A stretch of 64,000 nucleotides of DNA from the NCBI GenBank assembly GCA_030149815.1, contig JASLHI010000046.1, forward strand, positions 1 through 64,000, read 5' to 3'. Numbering within the stretch: position 1 is the stretch's first letter; each line of letters begins with the position of its first letter. This DNA is from Aquirhabdus sp. (GTDB taxonomy: Bacteria; Pseudomonadota; Gammaproteobacteria; Pseudomonadales; Moraxellaceae). The notes beneath the pieces were generated by a model, which had not been told where the DNA came from, did not search any database, and saw only the letters and a list, made by a program, of their open reading frames with translations. Position numbers and translations under genes: made by a program. Below are positions 9,648-17,165 of the stretch, piece by piece.

Positions 9648-11468
9648 TTAATAAGATAAATAAAGGTTAAATCCAGTGGTAACGCCTGAAGCCTGAAACC
9701 CTTCTGGTTTTTTGATTGGCCAGCCCGCAAAGAGGTCGTAATTAAAATGTTTATAACCCCCTCTGACACCCAGTGCGCTACCAACCAAAGTCTGACCTGA
9801 TAATAAATCTGCACTCTGACCGCTGACGTGTCCACCATCCAACCCGACATAAAGCTCCTGCCCAGATTGTCCGAGTGCGAGACCTAGATCATTGCGTAAT
9901 GTCCAACCTCGATCTGCGGTTAACACATTACTGCCATCGAAGCCGCGAACTGTGTAGCGTCCACCAATCGAGAATCGATCTGGAAAGGGAAGTGGTGTCT
10001 CATTCCATTGCGCACGTGGTGAGATGGTGTAGTTGAGGTTTTGTGCAGCCATCGTAAAAGGCATGCGTAACTGAGCATCAGCGGTGATAACACGAAGTCG
10101 AGAAGTCCCGTGATCAAGGATATCTTCAGGTGCAGGAATTGCCCCAAATGCGCCTGTTCCTTGTTTATAACCTAAATTGAGCTCTAAAGAGTTATTTCCA
10201 AAATGATCTTGTTGGTTGATATTAAATAACCAACCCACTGTGCGGCGACGTTGAACATCGATATTGGTACCATCGATCAGATTATGCGATGACTCAAACC
10301 AACCACCAGTCTCGATGGTTGTTTTATGAAATGCATCACGATAAACCACTTGGGAAAGCTTGATCGCTTTATTTTCTGTGTCGCCGCTATAGATGTAGTT
10401 TTGAGTATTTCCAAAGACGGTTTGGTGATATTCATTTTGACTGCTTGTAAGAGTCAGTAAGCTAAAACCGAGCGGAATCGAATAATAGCCACTATAGCCA
10501 TGTGTCCCTCGGCTTCCTGAATCCGTGCCGCCTAAATCATGGGTATAGTTGATATAAAACAAATCGTTTAAATGAAATGGATTATCTAAGGATAGGGTTG
10601 TGCTTGCTAAATATTTTCCAGTTTGTCTGGTACCAGAGTCATCGATATTCATTTGTAGACGAACGGGGCGGCCTTGTTGCCATGCGACCAATAGATCACT
10701 GTCACCAACACTCGCAACATCAGCACCTAATGACTCAGACGGTGCAATCTGGATTTTGGCATTGACCGTTGGAACGCGTTTCATGTTTTCTAATGCTTGC
10801 TCGATACGTCTCAGATTTAATAAATCATTAACATCATTTGGATAAATGTTCCAAAGCTGTGAACGCCATGGTGATGCTTGATCAGCAGTATCGATATAAC
10901 GAATATGACGTACACGACCAGAAATCAAGGTGATGACCAGATTTCCTGATTTTAAGTTTTGCGCGGGTGCTAAAACGCGCGTAGTGATATAGCCTTTGAC
11001 AATCACGTCATTTTGTATTTTTTTTAGTAAGTTATTGATGCCTTGAGCACCTAAACATTGTGGTTCAATATCCGCGCGAACAATATTTTGAGCCATGACT
11101 TGATGGTGTGTTGTGATCGAGTCACTGAGTGCCCATCCGAAGCGTTGCGCTAGTTCACCTTGTAGATAAATTCGGTTTATGGTGAAGCAAGGGGTATCTG
11201 TACTTGCGATTTGGCTGACGACAGGAAGTGGCGACGGGATTGGTAATGCAGTTGCAGCATGGTCACGCGACATTTGTTCTTGTCGTTGTTGTAAGGCTGC
11301 ATTACGTTGCTGATCAAGCATAATCTGCTGATTAAAGGTCGGATCATTATTTGGAGGGTCTGCTGACCACGCAATCGTGGGTACACTAATCGCTATAAAA
11401 AGATAAATAAGGGAGCTATATTTGTTATTTTTAGGAAAGGTGGAATATAGGTGACGCTTTATTCTCAT
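9648..11468 (-). CDS. cdiB: Two-partner secretion outer-membrane transporter, ShlB/FhaC/CdiB family
   Basis: Encodes 606 residues. A signal peptide ends at about residue 35 (IAWSA), an N-terminal Gln-rich linker follows, then a POTRA-type region (about residues 95-240, with CFTINRIYLQGE and GLINNLL-like text) and a C-terminal 16-strand beta-barrel. The conserved VRGF motif, in the stretch RFSIGGRYTVRGFDG, sits near residue 505 as in Omp85/TpsB transporters, and the chain ends in an aromatic-hydrophobic strand (NLYLSY). The family moves its cognate TpsA protein across the outer membrane. It lies 97 bp upstream of the cdiA-like gene on the same strand, so the two are probably co-transcribed. 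Length is normal for the family. It could equally be named a haemolysin or haemagglutinin activator. Confidence 0.92.
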   Translation of the reverse strand: MRIKRHLYSTFPKNNKYSSLIYLFIAISVPTIAWSADPPNNDPTFNQQIMLDQQRNAALQQRQEQMSRDHAATALPIPSPLPVVSQIASTDTPCFTINRIYLQGELAQRFGWALSDSITTHHQVMAQNIVRADIEPQCLGAQGINNLLKKIQNDVIVKGYITTRVLAPAQNLKSGNLVITLISGRVRHIRYIDTADQASPWRSQLWNIYPNDVNDLLNLRRIEQALENMKRVPTVNAKIQIAPSESLGADVASVGDSDLLVAWQQGRPVRLQMNIDDSGTRQTGKYLASTTLSLDNPFHLNDLFYINYTHDLGGTDSGSRGTHGYSGYYSIPLGFSLLTLTSSQNEYHQTVFGNTQNYIYSGDTENKAIKLSQVVYRDAFHKTTIETGGWFESSHNLIDGTNIDVQRRRTVGWLFNINQQDHFGNNSLELNLGYKQGTGAFGAIPAPEDILDHGTSRLRVITADAQLRMPFTMAAQNLNYTISPRAQWNETPLPFPDRFSIGGRYTVRGFDGSNVLTADRGWTLRNDLGLALGQSGQELYVGLDGGHVSGQSADLLSGQTLVGSALGVRGGYKHFNYDLFAGWPIKKPEGFQASGVTTGFNLYLSY

Positions 11469-11963
11469 GCACTTAAGCCTGCTTATTAATTGTTAGTTAC
11501 ACAAATGATACATGATTAATTATTGATAAACATCATAAATAATCTGTATTTTTTGTATCAGAAAAATATGACTTATTTTGAGGTGGGGCGACATTTTTTA
11601 TTCGCGTTTTTAACCTATCGAATGTTTAGCATTTTTGTTGCACGATAAATCATACAGAGCGCTACCTTAAATCAATTTATCAAATCAGATTAGACGTGTA
11701 AGCATCTAATTAGGACAATCTTTGGTCGAATGAGGTCATTCCAGTATTTGGAGGGCCTAGATTCTATTTTCTGTATTCCTAACAATTATTTTTTTTTGTG
11801 CTCCATCGTCCAAGTAGATGTTTTTGCGACATCACTTGGAATAACACAGCAGGCTTGTCATCAAGTGGACAAAAAGTTTTAATCAAGCTTTATATGATCT
11901 TATATCTTTGTCATTAAGAATGATAAGCATACGAGTGATTCCAAATCAATTTATTCGTGCTCA
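11469..11963. other. Intergenic, AT-rich; presumed cdiB promoter region
   Basis: Nearly 500 bases with no supportable gene on either strand. It is AT-rich with T-runs around 11790 and should hold the minus-strand promoter of cdiB. I see no convincing operator. Confidence 0.5.
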
Positions 11964-12231
11964 TTGACTCAAGTCAATACAGCACTGTATTCTTATCTCG
12001 CTGGCACACATTGCCAGTCGGTTTTGACAGACCGAGCCACACAGCGCACAGACGGCGCTTTAAGCCGTTTTTTTGTGCGTCCTTTTCGTATCCCCCTCTG
12101 CGGTGGAACGGGAGGGGGACGCGTTCGCGCGTGCTGGGTGCTTGTGTGACCAGTCTGTCAACCTTCTTCCGTTCTACCACCCTCATTTGACAGTGAAATG
12201 GTAGGACTTCTAAATCACACAGGAGTCAATC
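11964..12231 (+). promoter_or_regulatory. Promoter plus heavily structured RNA leader with embedded terminator
   Basis: A near-consensus sigma-70 promoter is visible: TTGACT at 11964-11969 and TATTCT at 11988-11993, 18-bp spacer. The transcribed part contains a GC-rich island in an AT-rich setting. A 9-bp inverted pair (TTGACAGAC at 12024-12032, GTCTGTCAA at 12153-12161) has partly matching extensions and can close a long-range stem. Inside it are an intrinsic-terminator-like hairpin (ACGGC at 12052-12056, GCCGT at 12064-12068, then seven Ts) and an 8-bp hairpin (TCCCCCTC 12091-12098, GAGGGGGA 12112-12119). A strong Shine-Dalgarno (aggag, near 12221) precedes the ORF at 12232. The layout suggests regulation by premature termination or antisense pairing. 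It recalls the leader/immunity RNA logic of P4-type satellites, but that link is only inference. Confidence 0.55.
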
Positions 12232-12354
12232 ATGGCTAACACGACTATAGCTTTATCTGCAATTCGACGAACCTTCCATTTTGATGCTTATGCCGTCAAT
12301 TCGCGGTTCCATTTATTCCTATTCAATACGCTTGGGTCTTACTTGCGGACTTAA
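12232..12354 (+). CDS. Small 40-residue ORF behind the structured leader
   Basis: ATG at 12232, stop TAA at 12352-12354. The start is supported by an AGGAG ribosome-binding site with about 6-nt spacing, which is one of the best in this region. The product begins MANTTIALSAIRRTFHFDAY and ends LFLFNTLGSYLRT. It is basic with a hydrophobic C-terminal third, has no Cys, and no domain is recognised. Its position just after an attenuator-like leader suggests a translated regulatory or phage-satellite peptide, or a leader peptide. It is not similar to its chromosomal neighbours. Function unknown. Confidence 0.45.
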   Translation: MANTTIALSAIRRTFHFDAYAVNSRFHLFLFNTLGSYLRT

Positions 12355-12415
12355 CGGTTTGACTTAGCTTTTTTAGTCAAAGCTTAATCAAAGTCTCTCA
12401 TAGGAATTATCCCCA

Positions 12416-12679
12416 ATGAATTCTAAAAAGATCATTACGGTACTCGTGTGCCTGTCATTTTTGACGGCCTGCGAAAGCCGATCAGAACGTCAATTTAAAA
12501 AAGGCTGTACAGCGGGTCTTATTGATAGCTCAACCTGTTCTTGCACCTATCGTAAATTGAAGCAGCAATATTCATCAGAAGTGATGGATCGATTAGCCAG
12601 CCTTCGTTTTCTTAGCGCAAAGTGTAGCACTCCAACCCACCACATTAAACCGTGTCACTATAAGCCGTTTTTCAGATGA
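12416..12679 (+). CDS. Small predicted lipoprotein with atypical C-terminus
   Basis: Encodes 87 residues. The N-terminus (MNSKKIITVLVCLSFLTAC) is a lipoprotein signal peptide with lipobox LTAC, so the mature protein would start at Cys19. It then reads ESRSERQFKKGCTAGLIDSS with a CxC pair (TCSC). This resembles small Cys-containing lipoproteins of Moraxellaceae, but no function is known. From about residue 62 the sequence changes character (His/Pro/Cys-rich, ending HYKPFFR) and its 3' end overlaps the end of the convergent epimerase gene by 22 bp. This suggests a replaced or truncated C-terminus. It lies 61 bp downstream of the 40-residue ORF and may share its transcript. Confidence 0.6.
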   Translation: MNSKKIITVLVCLSFLTACESRSERQFKKGCTAGLIDSSTCSCTYRKLKQQYSSEVMDRLASLRFLSAKCSTPTHHIKPCHYKPFFR

Positions 12680-13560
12680 TTGAGAGCATTGTCTAGTTTA
12701 GGGAAATCAAATGAAAAACCATATTTGATTGCACGTTCAGGTAACACTCTTTGACTATCAAGCATCAGGCCAGATAACTCACCTAGGCTAAGTCTAAGGA
12801 GCCATGCTGGAACGGGAATGAAAGCTGGTTTATTGACAACCCTTGATAAACTTTTAGTAAATTCTTTGTTTCTGACTGGCTCTGGAGAACATGCGTTAAA
12901 AATTCCTTTGCATTCATAATTATGCAATAAAAAATCAATGAGTTTGATTTGATCATTGATATGGATCCAAGACATCCATTGACGACCATTACCTATTCGA
13001 CCACCTAAACCCAATTTAAAGATGAACATTAGACGTTGAAGCATTCCGCCATGTGCTGACAGTACAGGCGCTGTTCTTAATAAAATGAGGCGAACGCCAT
13101 AATCTGTGATCTTGCTCGCTTCATCTTCCCATGCTCTACACAGTTGGCTACCGAAGTCTTTAGAATCGCTTGAGCTTGATTCAGTGAGGAGATCTTCATG
13201 GCTGTCTCCATACCACCCTGTTGCTGAACCAGAGATCATGACTTTGGGTTTAATGATTAACGTAGATACCCAGTTGACAAGCTCTTGAGTAAACTCCACT
13301 CGACTTTGCCATAAAACGGATCTTCTAGAGTTCGACCAACGTTTGTCAGCAATCGGAGCGCCTGAAAGATTGATGATGGCATCTATGTATTCATCCTTGG
13401 GTATTTCAGATAGCGTTGCTATTCCGCGAGCACCAGAACAGACTTGTGCAACTCGTTCTGGTCGTCTACTGAGTACGATCAATTCATATCCCATATTAGA
13501 CCAATATTTGCAGATTGCTTGCCCAATCAGCCCAGTACCTCCAGTTAATAATATTTTCAT
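12658..13560 (-). CDS. yfcH: TIGR01777-type NAD(P)-binding epimerase (YfcH-like)
   Basis: Encodes 300 residues of the extended short-chain dehydrogenase fold. The N-terminus MKILLTGGTGLIGQAI carries the Rossmann GxxGxxG at residues 7-13. SGSATGWYG (near residue 110) contains the family's active-site Tyr context, and the C-terminal DUF1731 part is recognisable (PVPAWLLRLSLGELSGLML and VLPERAIKYGF). Family members are sugar-epimerase-like proteins of unknown substrate; E. coli YfcH is the model. Length is normal. It is transcribed away from the acyl-CoA dehydrogenase gene, from a 370-bp divergent spacer. Confidence 0.88.
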   Translation of the reverse strand: MKILLTGGTGLIGQAICKYWSNMGYELIVLSRRPERVAQVCSGARGIATLSEIPKDEYIDAIINLSGAPIADKRWSNSRRSVLWQSRVEFTQELVNWVSTLIIKPKVMISGSATGWYGDSHEDLLTESSSSDSKDFGSQLCRAWEDEASKITDYGVRLILLRTAPVLSAHGGMLQRLMFIFKLGLGGRIGNGRQWMSWIHINDQIKLIDFLLHNYECKGIFNACSPEPVRNKEFTKSLSRVVNKPAFIPVPAWLLRLSLGELSGLMLDSQRVLPERAIKYGFSFDFPKLDNALNHLKNGL

Positions 13561-13653
13561 CTTGGCTATTTGTTTTCCTGATTTTAGTAAATGATTTGAG
13601 TCAAAACTGTTATTAATTCGAGTTATTTATTGTTATCTTGTTTTTAGAAATAT

Positions 13654-13688
13654 TAATATTCCATGTATGTAATATACATGGAATATTA
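13654..13688. promoter_or_regulatory. Perfect 15-bp inverted repeat in divergent spacer
   Basis: TAATATTCCATGTAT (13654-13668) and its exact complement ATACATGGAATATTA (13674-13688) are separated by 5 nt. It sits between the divergent start regions of the epimerase (13560) and the acyl-CoA dehydrogenase (13932). No T-run follows in either direction, so an operator fits better than a terminator. The rest of the 13561-13931 spacer is AT-rich and otherwise featureless. Confidence 0.5.
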
Positions 13689-13931
13689 GGCAACAATATG
13701 ACTAAAGTGTGAGTGCGATTTTTTAGTCAAAAAACTAATATACGATTTGTTGTGTGAAGAAAATGTGAAAATTAAAATAAAAAATTAAATTATATAAGTT
13801 GTTGAAATTTTATATTTTATTTTTTATATATTATGTGAACTATTCAGTCATTCTACTTAACGATATAAATTTAGTATGTTAATTTAAAGTTGTGAGTGCA
13901 GAGTAATTCAATTAAATCAGGAAGCAATATT

Positions 13932-15731
13932 ATGCCTCTTTATAAAGCCCCAATACGTGATATGCAGTTTGTCTTACATGAGGTTTTAAATGCTGAAGCG
14001 CATTATGGCGCTCTAGATGAGTATGCATCAACAAATCGAGAGTTAATTGATGGCATATTAGAAGCAGGTGCTGCATTTGCAGCAAATGAGCTTTCACCAT
14101 TAAATGCCTCTGGCGATCAAGAAGGTTGTCATTTTGAGCACGGGGTAGTAACGACCCCTAAAGGATTTAAAGATGCATACCAGAAGTATATTGAATTAGG
14201 TTATCCATCTCTGGCCGTACCTGCAGATCATGGTGGACAAGGATTACCGCTGTCGATCGGTAATGTGATCAGCGAAATGATGGGAACTGCCAATTGGGCA
14301 TGGAGTATGTACCCTGGGCTGTCACATGGAGCAATTCGTACGATCGAGCAACATGGTAGTGAGGAACAAAAACAAAAATTTCTTGCAAAGCTAGTGACTG
14401 GTGAGTGGACTGGTACCATGTGTTTGACTGAAGCACACGCAGGTTCTGATCTGGGTACGATCCGTACTAAAGCTGAGCCGAATGGTGATGGTAGTTATGC
14501 GATATCGGGGACCAAGATTTTTATTTCAGCGGGTGAACATGATCTGGTTGAGAACATTGTCCATATCGTGCTTGCTCGGTTGCCAGATGCACCGAAAGGA
14601 ACGAAAGGTATTTCGCTTTTTATCGTACCGAAATTTAATGTCAATTCAGACGGTTCGCTTGGTCAACGAAATAGTGTTGCTTGCGGTTCGATTGAACATA
14701 AAATGGGTATTCATGGTAATGCAACCTGTGTACTAAATTTTGATCGTGCACAAGGCTACCTGATTGGACCTGAAAATCGCGGCTTGAATTGTATGTTCAC
14801 TTTTATGAATACCGCGCGTATCGGTACAGCGATACAAGGGCTTGCAGCCGCAGAGTTGTCCTATCAGGGGTCGCTGAGCTATGCCAAGGAGCGGTTGGCG
14901 ATGCGGGCCGTATCTGGTGTCAAGCGACCTGAAAAAGAGGCAGATCCGATTATTGTTCATCCTGCGATTCGCAATATGCTGCTGACTCAAAAAGCCTTTG
15001 CGGAAGGTGGGCGGGCGCTAGTGTACTTTTTGGCATTCTTTGCCGATATTGTTGAGGTCAGCAAGGATCAGGATGCCAAGCAGTCCGCAGATGACATGCT
15101 GTCATTATTGACCCCGATTGCCAAAGCCTTCCTAACGGAAATGGGTTATCAGTGTGCCAATCATGGCGTACAAATCTATGGCGGTCATGGATTTATTCAA
15201 GAGTGGGGCATGGAGCAGATCGTCCGTGACACCAAAATTGCCTGCATCTATGAGGGAACAACCGAAATACAGTCATTAGATTTATTAGGTCGAAAAGTCC
15301 TTCAGACGCAAGGGAAATTATTGCGTCAATTCACTAAAGTGATTCATAAGTTCTGTGAAGAGCATGCTGGTCATGAACAGATGAAGCACTTGATTGATCC
15401 GTTAGCTCAGCTCAATCAGGAATGGGGTGACTTGACCATGCGTATCGGCATGAAAGCGATGCAAAATCCAGAGGAAGCTGCCGCAGCTGCCGTAGATTAT
15501 ATGTACTACTCAGGCTATGTCACTCTGGCTTATCTCTGGGCCAAGATGGCTAGCACAGCGCACTTGAAGCTCGCTGAAGGATCTGCTGAAAGCGGATTTT
15601 ACGATGCGAAAATCAAAACAGCTGAGTTCTATTATGCCAAATTGTTACCGCAGACTCGTGCTCATGTTGCACGGATCGATTCAGGTCTGCAGACATTGAT
15701 GGCGATAGATGAAGAACAATTTGCTTTTTAG
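13932..15731 (+). CDS. Acyl-CoA dehydrogenase, large type with C-terminal extension
   Basis: The start at 13932 (MPLYKAPIRDMQFVLHEV) is chosen because AGGAAG lies about 8 nt upstream and the family begins this way; an in-frame ATG at 13896 would add 12 poor residues. The product has 599 residues: N-terminal helical domain, middle beta domain with MCLTEAHAGSDLG (about residue 160), C-terminal helical domain with QIYGGHGFIQEWG and YEGTTEIQSLDLLGR (about residues 415-450), and the extra about 130-residue acetyl-CoA dehydrogenase-like C-terminus. It oxidises an acyl-CoA to the trans-2-enoyl-CoA using FAD and passes electrons to ETF. Chain-length preference cannot be read from sequence. It is followed by a perfect hairpin, so it is probably a single-gene transcript. 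Confidence 0.92.
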   Translation: MPLYKAPIRDMQFVLHEVLNAEAHYGALDEYASTNRELIDGILEAGAAFAANELSPLNASGDQEGCHFEHGVVTTPKGFKDAYQKYIELGYPSLAVPADHGGQGLPLSIGNVISEMMGTANWAWSMYPGLSHGAIRTIEQHGSEEQKQKFLAKLVTGEWTGTMCLTEAHAGSDLGTIRTKAEPNGDGSYAISGTKIFISAGEHDLVENIVHIVLARLPDAPKGTKGISLFIVPKFNVNSDGSLGQRNSVACGSIEHKMGIHGNATCVLNFDRAQGYLIGPENRGLNCMFTFMNTARIGTAIQGLAAAELSYQGSLSYAKERLAMRAVSGVKRPEKEADPIIVHPAIRNMLLTQKAFAEGGRALVYFLAFFADIVEVSKDQDAKQSADDMLSLLTPIAKAFLTEMGYQCANHGVQIYGGHGFIQEWGMEQIVRDTKIACIYEGTTEIQSLDLLGRKVLQTQGKLLRQFTKVIHKFCEEHAGHEQMKHLIDPLAQLNQEWGDLTMRIGMKAMQNPEEAAAAAVDYMYYSGYVTLAYLWAKMASTAHLKLAEGSAESGFYDAKIKTAEFYYAKLLPQTRAHVARIDSGLQTLMAIDEEQFAF

Positions 15732-15778
15732 CCTAAAAGCTCAAAGCTGATATTTTTTTAAAAAACGAGAGTGCAACA

Positions 15779-15811
15779 AGCACCGAATGATCACTGATCA
15801 TTCGGTGCTTA
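15779..15811 (+). terminator. Perfect 15-bp stem hairpin after acyl-CoA dehydrogenase
   Basis: AGCACCGAATGATCA (15779-15793) and TGATCATTCGGTGCT (15795-15809) are exact complements around a single C, followed by only a short T tract. Very stable; it probably ends the upstream transcript. With a one-base centre the real loop must open a few pairs. Confidence 0.65.
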
Positions 15812-15874
15812 CGTTCATGATTTTATTCGATATGAGCTGAGTTGTTCATGTTGTTTGTTGTTGTGGAGAAAGAC

Positions 15875-16912
15875 ATGCGCCATTCGTTAAATAATCGTGT
15901 TGCAATTATTGGTGCAGGTATAGCAGGTGCAACCTGCGCTCGGCTTTTATGCGATGCAGGATTTGAAGTCGAGGTATTTGATAAATCGCGTGGTGTAGGT
16001 GGGCGGATGTCTACTCGACGTTCTGAATGGACAGACTGTGATGGTTCAATACATACCGCACATTTTGACCATGGCGTGCCTAGATTTTCAGCATGTTCAT
16101 CAAATTTCATCGGTTTTGTTAAACAAGCCCATGAGAAGGGTGTGCTCGCGCGCTGGCGACCTCGGATGATCTCAGATCAAGATCGCATCAATAATGAAAC
16201 AGAGTCGTGGGTCGCAACACCAAATATGTCTGCTTGGTGTCGTGATCTCTTGAGCGATTCAAAGGTGACGTTCACTTGTAATATCCACTCTCTCATACGT
16301 TCAGCTTCTGGTTGGACTCTTCAATGTGCAGAAGAGACCATCACGAAGACTTTCGATGCGGTGATTATCGCTATCCCGCCCTTACAAGCCGCGTCATTGT
16401 TGAAACCTCATCAGCCTGACTGGGCTGATCATGCGCAGACCTTAATACAGCATCCTCATTGGATACTGATGGGTGTTACAAGTGATGTATCACCTGCCTT
16501 TAATTGGGAACTTTTTCGACCTGTATCTGGACCATTATCTTTGATTATCCGTAATGATGCGAAACCACAACGGCAGCAGACTGCAGGATTTATCAATTGG
16601 GTCATCCATGCTAGCTATGAGTGGAGTCAGCAGCATCTGGAGTCATCTATAGACGAAGTAGAAGCGGCATTGAAGATCGCATTCTCAGACACGCTAGGCT
16701 ATCCATTCAAGTGGCATTGTGCTTCAGTACATCGTTGGCGATATGCATCTGATTTGGTTGTTAAAGACACTCTTTGCCCAGATCTCCATTTGTGGCAACC
16801 AGAGTTAGGACTTGGAGTTTGTGGTGATGCTTGGGGAGGAGATGGTGTGGAAGGCGCGTGGTCTTCAGCAAACGCGCTAGCAGCTCGTCTCATAAAACCA
16901 GATGAATTATGA
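15875..16912 (+). CDS. FAD/NAD(P)-dependent oxidoreductase (renalase/amine-oxidase-like)
   Basis: The start at 15875 (MRHSLNNRVAII) is preferred because GGAG lies 7 nt upstream; the ORF is open to 15842 but that extension is unlike the family. The 345-residue product carries a Rossmann dinucleotide site GAGIAGATCAR (residues 13-23), then the FAD-binding KSRGVGGRMSTRR typical of renalase-like flavoproteins, and a C-terminal WGGDGVEGAW stretch that closes the FAD site. The substrate is unknown. It heads a plus-strand run with a DUF2256 protein and a photolyase, a grouping known from photoreactivation gene clusters. A role in flavin redox or repair of oxidative or light damage is inference. Confidence 0.85.
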   Translation: MRHSLNNRVAIIGAGIAGATCARLLCDAGFEVEVFDKSRGVGGRMSTRRSEWTDCDGSIHTAHFDHGVPRFSACSSNFIGFVKQAHEKGVLARWRPRMISDQDRINNETESWVATPNMSAWCRDLLSDSKVTFTCNIHSLIRSASGWTLQCAEETITKTFDAVIIAIPPLQAASLLKPHQPDWADHAQTLIQHPHWILMGVTSDVSPAFNWELFRPVSGPLSLIIRNDAKPQRQQTAGFINWVIHASYEWSQQHLESSIDEVEAALKIAFSDTLGYPFKWHCASVHRWRYASDLVVKDTLCPDLHLWQPELGLGVCGDAWGGDGVEGAWSSANALAARLIKPDEL

Positions 16913-16991
16913 GACCACTTCGTCTAAGCATTCCGTACACACGTCATATGTATGTCTGAGTTTGAAGCTGAGATTTGATGAGGAGATAAAC

Positions 16992-17165
16992 ATGAATCTT
17001 CAATCACTAGGATATAAGGGTAATAAACAAAGTTTACCTGTCAAACAATGTGTGGTTTGCGAGCGTCCTATGAGCTGGCGCAAAAAATGGGCGCAGAATT
17101 GGGATGAGGTTAAGTATTGTTCTGACGCTTGTCGCAAATTATCTAAGCGTAGAGAGACGCAATGA
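16992..17165 (+). CDS. DUF2256 small zinc-ribbon-like protein
   Basis: The start at 16992 (MNLQSLGYKG) follows GAGGAG with about 7-nt spacing, giving 57 residues; an upstream in-frame ATG at 16902 would overlap the oxidoreductase gene. Four cysteines in two pairs (Cys20, Cys23, Cys43, Cys47) plus the signature RPMSWRKKWAQNWDEVKYCS identify DUF2256. The family is almost always found beside photolyase/cryptochrome genes; its function is unknown and metal binding is inferred. The stop overlaps the photolyase ATG (ATGA at 17162-17165), implying translational coupling. Confidence 0.9.
   Translation: MNLQSLGYKGNKQSLPVKQCVVCERPMSWRKKWAQNWDEVKYCSDACRKLSKRRETQ

Noticed and set aside
11957..12190. 77-codon ORF across the structured leader
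   Set aside because: It crosses the terminator and hairpins, lacks a ribosome site, and its codons follow the palindromes; better explained as RNA structure.
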